Shown here: piece by piece, positions 16,755 through 26,349 of the stretch
Layout: the number at the start of each line of letters is the position of its first letter
How positions within the stretch are numbered: position 1 is the stretch's first letter
NCBI RefSeq assembly: GCF_019649055.1
Contig: NW_026570625.1
Coordinates: 1-26,349 of the forward strand
Reading direction: 5' to 3'
DNA from: Paramacrobiotus metropolitanus
Taxonomy: Eukaryota; Tardigrada; Eutardigrada; Parachela; Macrobiotidae
Length of the DNA: 26,349 nucleotides
Program-made: the position numbers and the translations under genes
The notes under the pieces: generated by a model
What the model was told of the DNA's origin: nothing
Seen by the model: only the letters and a program-made list of their open reading frames with translations
Database searches by the model: none

Positions 16755-18238
16755 TCTTAATGCGTTTGATGGCGAAGCTCTTTGGGATAAAGTTTTAAGT
16801 GACCTGGAAATTCAGCTGCAGGACTATAATGTTCTTACGACTCCGACAACAAGTACTTTGGGTATAATTAAACGCAAAATTTTTGTACAGTTGTTGAAAT
16901 ATAAATTTGTTGTAGTTACGCAACAACAACAACAACAGCAACAACAGCAACAGCCAGAACTACACCTTCAATCAAGTCCGTGGTCTCCACCACCCATTCA
17001 GCCGATTTTTAAAGGTTAAAAAGTTTTTATCATCTCGTTCACTTAATTTATAGCTGAGAAACTCTTTAATTTTATAGATGAAGCAACTGGTGCGGAAATC
17101 TGCCACCACGGTATCTACACAATTTTTATTTCTGTGCCAGCAGCAGCAGCAACAACATACGCCTCAAGTTTCATTTTCATGTTGCAGTGGGTGACCAGAT
17201 ATTCCGTTTAACACCATTATATGGCCGCCTGGAAGACTTAAAATCTAGTCTTATGCTTTGTTTGTTATTGCAACTTATTTTCCAAAGGTATATATATATT
17301 GCAGGCATTGATCCAGTGCAAGGATATATTGCCCGCTACGAATACTACAAGCAGCGCCATCTCTACATTATTCTGTCGCCACATAACACTCTGCAGCAAC
17401 CTACAGCTCTACCTGGTGATCAACAACTTCCCGATCCATTACCCATCACAGATCAGTCGCTGTCGGTTTCAACAGCACCGCTTTCCGTTCCGTTCTCTGT
17501 TGTCACTACATCTCCGACTGCTGAAGTTGCTGGACCCAGTACCTCTGCACTTCCATCATCGTCAAAAGTAAGTTTCTTATCCTGATCCTTAACTCTTTTT
17601 GATTATTTACATTATTTATTTTGTAGATACTGTTACTGCAGCGCCAGCGGATTCTGGGGACCAGCATCTCGTGCCACCTGCCAAGCGTATCAGATTAGCA
17701 AACGCTGAATCCGTGGACTGGCTCTACCAGACCTTTACTGATAAACGGGACGACCGGACCTTCCGAAGTTATTCACAGTACCGCGATGCGTATAGCATCT
17801 TTGTCAGAAAAGGATCCAATAATCCTTTCATGGCTTTTTACCGGTTGCATAAAAAATCCAACGTACAGTTCGTTATTGCCCGCCATAAAAAATACGCGGT
17901 GCAATGAACTGGTTGTCGGAATGGATATTCTGGAAAAGATTGTAGAATGGACCAATACGCCTGCTTTTGCAAAGTACCGCCAGAAAACAGTCTCCGCCTC
18001 CACCGCCAATGCGCATCCGGAAACCCTATCTTGGTGCATTATCGACACCACGTCCAATACCCAAGCAGCTTTTGTTCATGAAAACCGTACTACGACTGCC
18101 TCTGATGACTCAGCCATGTCTGTACGTATCAGATCTGGCGATACCATAAAAAATTGTGTTGATATAAAGTCAGATGAGTTAGAATTTGTGAAGCAGTGTC
18201 AGGAACACTTTTCTGTCATTAAGAACCAGTTGCTGTGA
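16747..18238 (+). CDS. Multi-exon gene of unknown function with polyQ tract, upstream of PolB
   Basis: Exon 1 (16747-17014) starts MDDLNAFDGEALWDKVLSDL and has an 11-residue Gln run encoded by CAA/CAG. Introns 17015-17077 and 17111-17187 keep phase. Exon 3 (17188-17567) has GDQIFRLTPLYGRLEDLK, GYIARYEYYKQRHLYI and a Pro/Ser/Thr-rich low-complexity end. Intron 17568-17626 has good sites, but the next readable frame (PPAKRIRLANAESVDWLYQ, DDRTFRSYSQYRDAY) is out by one nucleotide. A further frame change lies near an A6 run at 17884-17889, after which the frame runs to TGA 18236-18238. A hydrophobic stretch read at about 17250-17306 might be an intron. The polyQ and Ser/Pro-rich linker followed by a folded C-terminal part resemble regulatory proteins. 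I recognise no family. Confidence 0.5.
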
Positions 18239-18255
18239 CCTTTCTGCTTGCAAAA

Positions 18256-21200
18256 ATGCCTCGCATAGCTGCTGACGCTGCTGATTCAGTTGATTCTAAT
18301 AATAATGATAACGATACTAATGCTGTTGATGATGACGATGTTACCGAAGACCCGCTTCATATAAAGAACTTTTTCGTGTTGAAACCGATAAACGATTTTT
18401 ACAATCGCCGTTATCAGATGACGTGTAAAAGATTTGCGTGCAAAGTTCATCGCCTCAGTCATATTCCTTTTGCTGAGATTCCCGATGTCATAACAGCCAT
18501 TTTGAACGAAATTTTAAATGAAATCCTTACTGACATCCCAGATCACGAGCGGGTAAGAATCAAGTTGCATAGCCGTCACCTCTCGTACCCTATTCACACA
18601 CCTTTCATTCGTCGTGATCAGCTAACCGTTGCGCGATTGATGAAAGAAGTTTCCCGCGTACTCAATTCCAATCAAGAATTTGTACTGGATGATTCTTTTG
18701 AGCTGGAAATCCACCATTCCAACCTTCCCGCTGGATCCTGTCGATACGATGTTCCTTTATTATTGCGCAAAAAGCTGGAGACCATGAGGAGCGTAATACC
18801 TGTTCGTAATTCAGATAACCTCTGTTTGGCTCGTGCGCTTGTTATAGCTAAGGCCCTCGCAGATGACAATATACCGCTGTACGAACGCTTGTATCACACT
18901 AAAAAACTCTGTACGGCTTCCGACAGAACGCTGCAGACAAAAATGGCTAAAGAACTCATTGCTAACGCAGGACTGGATCTTCGACAATATACTTTGGAAG
19001 ACGTTCAACAGTTTCAACTGGCCTTACCGGACTACCAAATCCTGATAACGAGTGTCGACCACCTCAATACGATCGTCTATGCCGGCGAATATGCCGAAAA
19101 AAAGATTCGTTTGCTACATCATAGTAACCATTTTGATGTCTTGAAAAGCCTGCCGGCTTGGTTCAAAACATCGTACTGGTGCGACCGTTGCAATCGCGGA
19201 TACGATCATAAAAATCGCCATCGATGCCAATACCGTTGCAAACAATGCCTGCGATTTGAATGTAATCCTGGAGAAGAAAGAATATACTGTTCGGACTGCT
19301 GCCGAACATTTTACGGTGAGGAGTGTTTCAATCATCATCGCGCTGCTGGCTCGGGAGAAAACGGGATTACGGTATGTCAAACGTTATTTGTCTGTCCATC
19401 TTGCCAATCATTTGTCTCCAGAGTTTTTCGTACCACGGACCACGTGTGCGGTGAGATTTTTTGCACGGTGTGCAAAGAACACGTATCAAATGACCACGTC
19501 TGCTACATTGAGCCCGAAGTCCTGACGGACCAGGATCTCGAAAAGCACGAACAGGCCCAGTTTCTCTATTTCGATTTTGAGACATACCCGTGTCCGGAAA
19601 CGGGCAATTTTATTCCGAACCTGGCCGTTCTTCAAAACGACAACGGCCAGGAATGGATTTTTCCTGCTGACTCGTGCGATATTGGCCGGGATATAACAAC
19701 AGAATTTTGCGAGTTTTTATTTTCCGGATTATTTAAAAACTTCTACGTCTTGGCCCATAATCTTCGAGCGTTCGACGGTTTTTTTGTTCTGAAATGGTTA
19801 CTAAGAAATGGGATAGTTCCAAAGCTGATAATGAACGGCTCAAAAATTATGCAACTAGATGTTCCTGAATTTGGCATAAAATTTCGTGATACTTTGAATT
19901 ACAATCCCCAATCGTTAGACGCTTGGGCTCAAGCGTTCGGAGCGACAGAGCAAAAAGGTAAATTCCCTCATCCCGTCAATCGCCCAGAAAATTTTGGCAA
20001 AATTATCCCCTATCCTAAGAGGGAGGAATTCAATTACAGCTTGATGAATAACAAAGAAAGAAAAGACTTTATCAAAGGATTTTATCGAAAAGATCGCAGA
20101 AAAAAGAAAGGAAAGTACAATGTCAACGAGGAGCTCGTCAAATACTGCAAGCAAGATGTTAGCACCTTACGCGTTTGCTCTCAAGAATTCCGAAAGTTGT
20201 TCATGGGTATTTCAGGTGGGCTTTGCCCATTTACTTCAGCGCTAACAATTGCGGGTATATGCCATTTTTTCTGGCGCGCACGGATACTGGAAAAAAACCT
20301 TATTGCAATTGTGAAAAACCCTAGTCAGCGCACGCAGTCAGTCAAATGTGGTAAATGGTTGTGCTACATTGAAATGACGGAAGGCAAAGCACTTGCAAGA
20401 GAACAGAAGATTGGAAAATATTACGTGGACGGTTATGACGAAGAAGCGGAAATTATTTACGAATTCTATGGCGACTACTGGCACGGCAATCCCGCAACCA
20501 CAAGACGCACATTTGTAAATCCTCATCTCAAGCAAACGATGGAGAATTTGCATGCGGCAACCGTCCAGCGAGAAATCGCCCTTGAGCAAATGGGATACTC
20601 TGTTATTAAAATTTGGGAAAGCGAGTACGACCAGAAATTGGCAGAGGATGAGGATTTTCGTGAAACACTAAAAGATATTCATGTTCACGCACCTCTTCAA
20701 CCCCGCGATGCTCTATATGGAGGCCGGACCAACGGGACACGGTTGCATTATAAATGCGAGCCCGGAGAACAAATACGGTACAATTAGTTAAGAAAGGATT
20801 ATAATCTTGATTTTATTGATAGGTGTTTTTAGGTTTGCCGATGTCATTTCGGAATATCCCTTTGTAAATTCGCGGAAGAGATATCCAGTTGGCCCACACG
20901 TGCGAATTACTGCGGACTTTGATGCAAATTTGGAAAATTACTTCGGACTATTTTACCTGACGATTCTACCGCCCAAATGTCTATGGTTACCAGTTCTACC
21001 CTATCGTACTGAAAATTAACTTTTCCGCTATGCCGGCTATGTGCTGAGACGCAGCAAAATTCTAGCTGTCATCACACAGACGCCGAAAGATCACTTACGG
21101 GCGTCTGGTGCTCTGTGGAAATCATTAAGGCACTATCCCTGGGATATACGGTGATAAAAGTCTACGAAATTTGGCATTTTCCGAGTTCTCGCGAAGGCTT

Positions 21201-22234
21201 ATTTAAAGAGTACATCCAGCATTTCTTGAAATTAAAAACGGAGGCCAGCGGCTGGCCCTCTAATGTTAAAACCGAAGAAGAGAGAAAGCTGTATATGGAA
21301 GAATTTTTACTTCGAGAAGGTGTATCTATTGACGCCGAGAAAGTGGAAAAAAACTTGGGGCTTCGCGCCCTTGCAAAGTTATTTTTAAACAAGTAAGTCT
21401 TCAATTTCCTTAGGGATACATTAGTTGAAATTGCTTAATGTTTCTATTCTCTTTATAGTTTTTGGGGTCGACTCGGGATGCGCGAGGACAGATTGTCTAC
21501 ACAGTTTATTTCCGAGCCCAAAGATTTTTATGAACTTTTATTAAATGATGCGTTGGAAATTCACAATATCGAATTCTTCAGTGACACCGTAATTCAAGTT
21601 GCTTACAAGTCCAAGGAAGACTTTATTCCAGTTAACCCAAAGACTAATGTTATCCTTGCGGCGTAAGTGCAAATTAAATATAATAAATACGTTTTTCTCA
21701 AAAATGTTTATTGGTTGGATGAATTAGGTTCACGACTGCCCATGCCCGCCTTCACTTATACAATTATATGGCCCAAGTTGGACGTAACCTGATATATTTT
21801 GATACTGATTCCTTAATGTGGATTCATCGGCAAGGAGATCCGGAAGTTCCATTGGGAAACTACATGGGGGGACTTGACAAACGAATTAAATGATGGTGAA
21901 TTCATCACAGAGGTCACCATCTGTGCTCCTAAATCTTATGCTTATGTGACGAACAAAGGAAAGCATGTCTGCAAAGTTAAAGGTTTTACACTCAATCGAA
22001 CTATCAAAAAAAACACTTAATTTAAATACTTTCACTTCACTCTGGACGACCCCTGGACCTCAAGTGTACCCCTTACGGTATTCTTCCGTGATACGGCGTA
22101 ATAAACGGACCCTTGAAATTGATGCTGTGGACCAGGTAAAGCGCTTTAAGCTTACCTATGATAAACGAAGGATACTGCCAGACTTGACGACGCTCCCATT
22201 CGGGTACGTCGACGAAAATAACGTTCCTGATTGA
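18256..22234 (+). CDS. Protein-primed family B DNA polymerase, spliced, three 3' frame breaks
   Basis: ATG 18256 (CAAAAATGC). Exon 1 (to 20777) is open for about 840 codons: an N-terminal region typical of Polinton polymerases (SVIPVRNSDNLCLARAL, about 178-195), a Cys/His cluster at about 308-417 (several CxxC pairs), Exo I YFDFETYP (about 437), Exo II HNLRAFDGFF (about 503), Exo III YCKQDVSTL (about 629), YGDYWHGNP (about 737) and the YGGRTN motif (about 819). Introns 20778-20832, 21393-21458 and 21663-21727 fit phase and restore no stop. Palm motif C is YFDTDS (about 21793-21810). Single-base frame changes remain near 21014-21018, in a G6 run 21866-21871 and an A8 run 22006-22013. The C-terminus (DLTTLPFGY) is conserved. 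It would replicate the element using a protein primer. Confidence 0.93.
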
Positions 22235-22518
22235 TTATTATTAAGCACTTGCTGCTGCTGTTGTTGTTGCTGTATCATCGCTATTGCGATAGGCAGAATA
22301 ATATCGCCTACTAAAATTATTATTACCAGAATAATTATACAAGCCGCAGCAAGCGCTGTGAGAGCTGGCTTGTGTTTTCTCTGCTGCTCCATTTTTGCAA
22401 ATAACTCTGGCACTACATCACTGGTGATTCGGCTAATTGATGACTTAAATAGTATCGATGTCTTTGAACTATAAAATAATTTTGATTTTACTGTATTTTT
22501 ATTTTGCTTACACTTCAA
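22156..22518 (-). CDS. Candidate small membrane protein with polyQ tail
   Basis: 120 aa on the minus strand, overlapping the PolB 3' end by 79 bp. Basic N-terminus, then ALTALAAACIIILVIIILVG, a clear membrane segment, followed by a second hydrophobic run, eight Gln and NNNQ. The last 24 residues are antisense to PolB coding sequence. I recognise no family. A single-pass membrane protein would fit a virus-like element, but the ORF lies in AT-rich DNA and there is no independent support. Confidence 0.35.
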   Translation of the reverse strand: MKCKQNKNTVKSKLFYSSKTSILFKSSISRITSDVVPELFAKMEQQRKHKPALTALAAACIIILVIIILVGDIILPIAIAMIQQQQQQQQVLNNNQSGTLFSSTYPNGSVVKSGSILRLS

Positions 22519-23914
22519 ATAAAATCAAGGTAAAAAGATACAAGACTTGGTTGATTTGGTTGTACAGCAGATTGAATATTATTCAGTAGCAGCATTATAC
22601 TTGATAAATTTTGAAAACCGGAATCGATTATCGAGAAAAGTATAAATTATGCTTTAAAAAACCTTTTTGCTTCACTGAATATTTTTACGAAATCAGCTTA
22701 CTCTGTTGGTTCCATTTTCCGCTTTGACCTTTGCTCCTGCTCAGCCATATGGACTTACGTTGTGATGATGCTAGCACAGTCGTGATGTCAGCCTGCAAAT
22801 GCTTACACTTATAATTACAGCAGATATAACTGATCAATTGCTATAATACATTAAAATTATATTAAATTATTCAGATATTTTACAAACGATTATTTAAGGT
22901 GAAATTTACTTTGGCGCTTGAAATGGTCGTAGTCCGTTGTAATTGTGGTAAATTATCTGCAATTAAGACATTTTAATGATATTAAAAATAAATTGCGGTA
23001 AAAATGGTATAGCAATAATTAGGATGTAACAATATTAATATTATGCTAGGAACACAGAATAATTTGGTTCCGAATAGTAAATTGTACCGTCGTAGACGTT
23101 CACGCAATGCTGTGTGTGTGGTTAGATGGTGTTCCTAATAGTATCGCTATCCCGCAGGTAATAACCTGTAAATAATTAATTTCAGTCATTAATTGCATTC
23201 GGACTCATAAAGTAGCTATAATATAATATTCAATAATAATTAATAAGTCTTACAGTATGAAACAGAGAGCAAAAAGATTAAAAAGTTGATTTTTAGGCAG
23301 AAAGAAAAATTTCGTCTAGATCAGTGTTGAAAATTTTCCGAAAGAGCCAGGGCAAACTTTTTAAGTCCCGAAACTGTTTACTGGATTACAAAATCCTAAT
23401 TCTGCTCGAGTACAACAAAACAATTAGTATTCAGTGTAAGCCTTCGGAGTATTAGGTCAGAAAAGTTAATTAGTAAATAGTAATTAGACAAGGAACTTAC
23501 GGTAGAGTTCGTGCGGAAAAAATGTGCGTAGTGCCGCCAGGAACTTTTTCTGGCCACAGATGTACACGCACACACGCTCAACAGACGCGCCAAACAAGGA
23601 AATGATATCACAATAGCACGGCCAGCCAAATCACAAACATCACCATTACACTTCATTTACAAATACATACAACTCATATTTATAGGTACCTGCTAAATTT
23701 TCTAACGTTTAAGCGTAAAATTAGAGATATTGTATTTTAGGGAGAATCGCAATCGAAAACGTATGCATTCCAATGCGATTGTTCAATAGAAAGTGATGGA
23801 ACATCACGTTCCATCGTGTTGACAGTTAAAGATTTTTCTAGCTCATAAGTCTGTGCTAGTGAGAATGAATTCAGTCAGTCATCTCCAGTCTGCAACTTCA
23901 AGATTTCCAACAAC
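22519..23914. other. AT-rich right-arm region, no firm gene
   Basis: No recognisable gene. One weak candidate is a minus-strand exon starting at 23656 (MKCNGDVCDLAG, then a hydrophobic Leu/Val/Cys stretch) that reaches a good donor (ACC|GTAAGTTCC) near 23502; no partner exon is convincing. A short inverted repeat GATGGAA/TTCCATC lies around 23795-23815, upstream of the two-exon gene at 23915. Confidence 0.4.
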
Positions 23915-24216
23915 ATGGCCAGCCAGCAAAGCAACGAGATTTCATCCACCATTCCGGAGGACAGCGACCTTCCAGAAGAAATCCGCAGATTGAATCTGGA
24001 TGCGGACACCATCGCGTTTTTGCGTCGCAGCGCTCAGCAGGCAAATTGTAAGTGCTGTTATTAATTTCTATAGCTTTTAGGTAATTTAATCATTTTTTAG
24101 TGCCATTGGCATTTTTTGCCTCTAAAATTACGCCCCAGATGCATGAAGAAATGAAGCAGGCGGCCAAATGGAAGGCCGACTTGGACGACGATCTTTACCA
24201 TAAAAAACAATTTTGA
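23915..24216 (+). CDS. Two-exon small charged protein, 82 aa
   Basis: Exon 1 23915-24047 starts MASQQSNEISSTIPEDSDLP in an ACAACATGG context. Intron 24048-24100 (53 bp, GTAAGTG donor, T-rich CATTTTTTAG acceptor) matches the size of the other introns here. Exon 2 24101-24216 ends HKKQF stop. The lengths sum to 249 nt, exactly 82 codons plus stop. The product is acidic and helical with a QMHEEMKQAAKWKADLDDDL segment, has no membrane segment, and matches no family I know. Exact splice phase and a strong start context support a real gene. Position near the right end suggests an accessory gene of this lineage. Confidence 0.6.
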
Positions 24217-24412
24217 CAATATCCAGTGTTTTTTGCCTAGCCAAATTAAACTAGGTAAATGAAATAGGATGGCAAAGGAATTTCTAGTAATTTGTTACTT
24301 GTAAACTGTGTACTTTGTGATTTTGTGGCAATTCCTTTAATACGACGGTAAATAACTAAATAAAATTCTCAGACGATAATCGTACGCAGTGTGGTTTTGC
24401 AGCGCATATAGG

Positions 24413-24650
24413 TAACGGTACAAACAGGGGCGCTATAGCTAGCAGTACACCACACAGGTGCAGCGCAGCGCGGGGGCGGGGTGAGGGGGGGGCGGTTGAG
24501 TACCAAGAGAATAGCAGAAAAGTGAGCTGCGGAGGACGCGGGGATAGGTAACGGTACGAGCAGGGGCAGCGCAGCGCGGGGGGGCGGGGGTGAGGGGGGG
24601 GACCGAGAGAATGGCAGGAAGCTGGGCTGCGGAGGGCGCGGGGATGTGAC
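24413..24650. repeat. GC-rich direct repeats with long G runs
   Basis: Two related units of about 110-130 bp share GATAGGTAACGGTAC or a close form, CAGGGGC, GCAGCGCAGCGCGGGG, GTGAGGGGGGG, GAGAATNGCAG and GCTGCGGAGG. Each has three G runs within about 25 nt (24471-24492 and 24578-24601), all on the plus strand. The block is far more GC-rich than anything around it. ORFs read antisense through it are Pro/Ala/Ser-rich by composition only. Confidence 0.7.
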
Positions 24651-25789
24651 GGACGCAGAGCTGGAGCGGCGCGGGGCTGTGACAGACGCGGGCCTGTAAT
24701 GGACGCGGTGCTGTGGAATTTATGGGCCACAACAGCGGACGATGGGGAATTACGATAGGAGCAGAGACGACGGGGTACCCGAAGAGGATTTTGGGATAGG
24801 CCACGCTGAAAGCGACGGTAGACGGGGAGAAAAACGGGAGACGTTGGACTGGCAGACTCACAGGATGATGAAGAGTACGAGAATATTTCGACGGACCGAT
24901 TTTGCCCGTTATTATGCAAAAATTTTAGGTAAGACTAATGTGCGCGTCAAAGAAGTCATTTTAGCTTTTATTGGAACTTTATTCAATTTTTCCGTGAATT
25001 TTTTGACATATAATTGTGTCACATATGCTATCAAACGCTAATAAATAGGTAAAACTACATAGTTGTGTAATAAAAATAATTACTACAGTACCACCACTTG
25101 TCGTCCAATAATTTTATTCAGTTTTCTCTGCCTGAATGAAGACCGCGATCGACCGTTTCTCACGCGAAGACTAGGACCGCTTCGTCTTCCTCTTGTTAAC
25201 GCGGGCCGGCGGTCTGGGCATCAATCTAAAGAACGGGTAACACGGCCACCATCTTCGACTCCGACAGGAATCCCCAGGACGATCTGCAGGTACACAGCTG
25301 TAATCCTTTGGTACTCTTGTCAGTGTATATAATTTGAAATTAATAATATTTTGTATGTATTTTGTATGTAATATTTTGTCTGTGATATTTTGTATGTTAA
25401 TTTATGATAATCTTTTCATGTTTTTATATTTTTTATTGGAAACGCCTTTTATTTGTTGTTTTACTAATTTTCGTTACGAAATTATCTCTGGTAATGTTGT
25501 ACATTTCGATTATATGCAATATGTACTATTCTATTCATTTAGCTTTTAACCTGTAAATTCTGATTCGTTGCGTTCGTTGTAGATAATTTTCTGATCCGTT
25601 TTGTTATGTGAAGTATTGCTGTAATGTTGACTTCGCTGTTTTATGTGAAGGAATTTCGTGGGATTGGTAGCTGTTAATTTACTGATATTGTGGTGCGGTT
25701 TTCCACGTAAATCCTATTTATAAGTGCACTAGGGTTCGCGTTGTTTATGATTTGTTCACGATTTTTGTTTATTTAGTGCTCTAACTTAC

Positions 25790-25845
25790 CCGGAAACAGA
25801 TCGCTTGGGAAAGCGATACTGACTCTGACGGGGCTTAGAGGCCAT
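25790..25845 (-). CDS. Candidate first exon on the minus strand near the right TIR
   Basis: ATG at 25845 (GGAATATGGCC context) reads MASKPRQSQYRFPKRS and reaches a consensus donor (TCCGG|GTAAGTTAG) at 25789. The nearest phase-compatible acceptor that leaves a readable frame is at about 25285, which would give an unusually long intron. A minus-strand TATAAATA at 25715-25722 lies inside that interval. A short basic N-terminus is all that can be said. Confidence 0.22.
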
Positions 25846-26268
25846 ATTCCGATGATTCTCAGCAGTCGCTATGTTTCCTATCACGGTCAAATTTTTGTGT
25901 TGGTATTTTAGCCTTTAAGCCTTACTTTGATCTGGGCACCAATGTTTGATCTCGTTTATACTAATGTTGGACGAAAACACATACAGCTGTTTCCGGTGTT
26001 GCGCTTTTGAGAATTCAATGATAGGGATGTCAGTGTGAGTGAATTACTTGGCTTTTTTTATTTTAAATATTTTATTATTAAAAGTTGTGAATAGCAACGG
26101 AGAATTTTGGCACTTTGTGCGATTGAGTAGAACAGAGTTTTAGTATCTGGAGTTTTTTTACCAGGAAAATTTCTGTCCGTTTCATTGACATATACCCTGA
26201 ATTATTTTAATTTTATTTAATTAAATTAGCTTTTTTTTTGTATTAATTTTATTAATGTTTTAATATTA

Positions 26269-26349
26269 TTATGATGTCATAAACTGCAGTCCGGAAGTCC
26301 AGTAAGGAACTGGAATTCAAAATCCCTTTGCGGGACGCCGTTTACTACT
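26269..26349 (-). repeat. Right terminal inverted repeat
   Basis: Read on the minus strand it matches 204-284 and ends exactly at the last base of the window. The element may therefore end here, or the repeat may continue beyond the window. Divergence from the left copy is low (roughly 7 differences over 80 bp), so the element is not ancient. Confidence 0.9.

Larger units (their letters stand above)
24217..26268. other. Right-arm region, mostly non-coding
   Basis: Apart from the GC-rich repeats I see no firm gene. A possible plus-strand exon at 24865-24928 (after TCACAG, reading DDEEYENISTDRFCPLLC, before GTAAGAC) has good splice signals but no partners. 25341-25400 is a degenerate TTTTGTATGTA repeat. 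25400-26268 is AT-rich with no recognisable coding other than the weak exon at 25790-25845. Confidence 0.4.
204..26349. mobile_element. Polinton/Maverick (adintovirus-like) element
   Basis: The unit is bounded by imperfect inverted repeats of about 80 bp that begin AGTAGTAAACGGCG. Inside are the hallmark Polinton genes: integrase, packaging ATPase, adenain-type protease, double-jelly-roll capsid protein and protein-primed PolB. At about 26.1 kb it exceeds the usual 15-20 kb of the family, and about 4.3 kb of that is an internal tandem duplication. Several structural genes and the integrase carry frame breaks, so this copy looks non-autonomous or decayed, unless sequence errors are responsible. 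Gene content matches adintoviruses, with added TBP-like, PC4-like and IAP-like genes. Confidence 0.93.

Noticed and set aside
17111-17187. Second polyQ/Ala tract as coding sequence
   Set aside because: Phase-compatible splice sites at 17111 and 17187 remove it; the CAG/CAA repeat is probably intronic.
20760-20832. PolB ending at the stop near 20787
   Set aside because: A phase-compatible 55-bp intron (20778-20832) removes that stop, and palm-domain sequence follows, so the gene continues.
24356-24919. Long minus-strand Pro/Arg/Ser-rich ORFs
   Set aside because: They are produced by the G-rich repeats; both overlapping frames are open for the same compositional reason and show no domain.
1-26349. 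CRISPR array, tRNA, rRNA or bacterial operon
   Set aside because: No regularly spaced identical repeats, no tRNA or rRNA cores seen, and spliced genes exclude a prokaryotic reading.
1-26349. Interpretation as a free viral genome
   Set aside because: Frame-broken structural genes, spliceosomal introns and flanking sequence outside the left TIR fit an integrated copy better, though an active relative may exist.

Overview
The window is almost entirely one large Polinton/Maverick-type element (the adintovirus-like lineage of integrated, virus-like DNA transposons) in a eukaryotic genome. It is bounded by about 80-bp terminal inverted repeats at 204-284 and 26269-26349. It carries the diagnostic set of genes: retroviral-type integrase, A32/FtsK-type packaging ATPase, adenovirus-type cysteine protease, double-jelly-roll major capsid protein, accessory virion proteins, and protein-primed family B DNA polymerase. 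Many genes contain short GT-AG introns (mostly 52-92 bp), so expression must be nuclear and spliced. The host is therefore a eukaryote with short introns and AT-rich DNA; the IAP-type gene fits an invertebrate animal, but the species cannot be read from the sequence.

Layout, left to right. The left arm has a five-exon minus-strand gene for a 325-aa protein with a hydrophobic N-terminus (607-1840), a non-coding stretch with two diverged palindrome-bearing repeats (about 1910-2245), and a minus-strand TATA-binding-protein-like gene (2759-3379). From 3413 the plus strand carries ATPase, a small membrane-active-type protein, two small basic/acidic ORFs, integrase, a penton/minor-capsid-like protein, a second small virion protein, major capsid protein and protease. 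A minus-strand gene whose product has two tandem PC4-like units follows. A divergent promoter region then leads into a plus-strand IAP-like gene (BIR and RING), a multi-exon gene of unknown function, and PolB (18256-22234). The right arm is AT-rich with a few small candidate genes and one G-rich repeat patch.

The block from the second small virion protein to the 5' part of the IAP gene (7254-11491) is repeated in tandem at 11492-about 15820. The copies differ mainly by 1-2-nt indels, often in homopolymers, plus a 66-bp loss in protease copy 1. The right breakpoint lies inside an IAP intron, next to two strong hairpins. Whether this is a real duplication, or an assembly of two alleles or error-rich reads, is the main uncertainty.

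Capsid, packaging, protease and integrase genes are broken by frame shifts, mostly in 3.4-11.4 kb. The PolB N-terminal 840 residues, the PC4-like gene (copy 2), the TBP-like gene and the 325-aa gene are open. The most unusual content is the pairing of a TBP-like and a PC4-like protein, which suggests the element carries its own RNA polymerase II initiation factors, together with an apoptosis-inhibitor-type gene.
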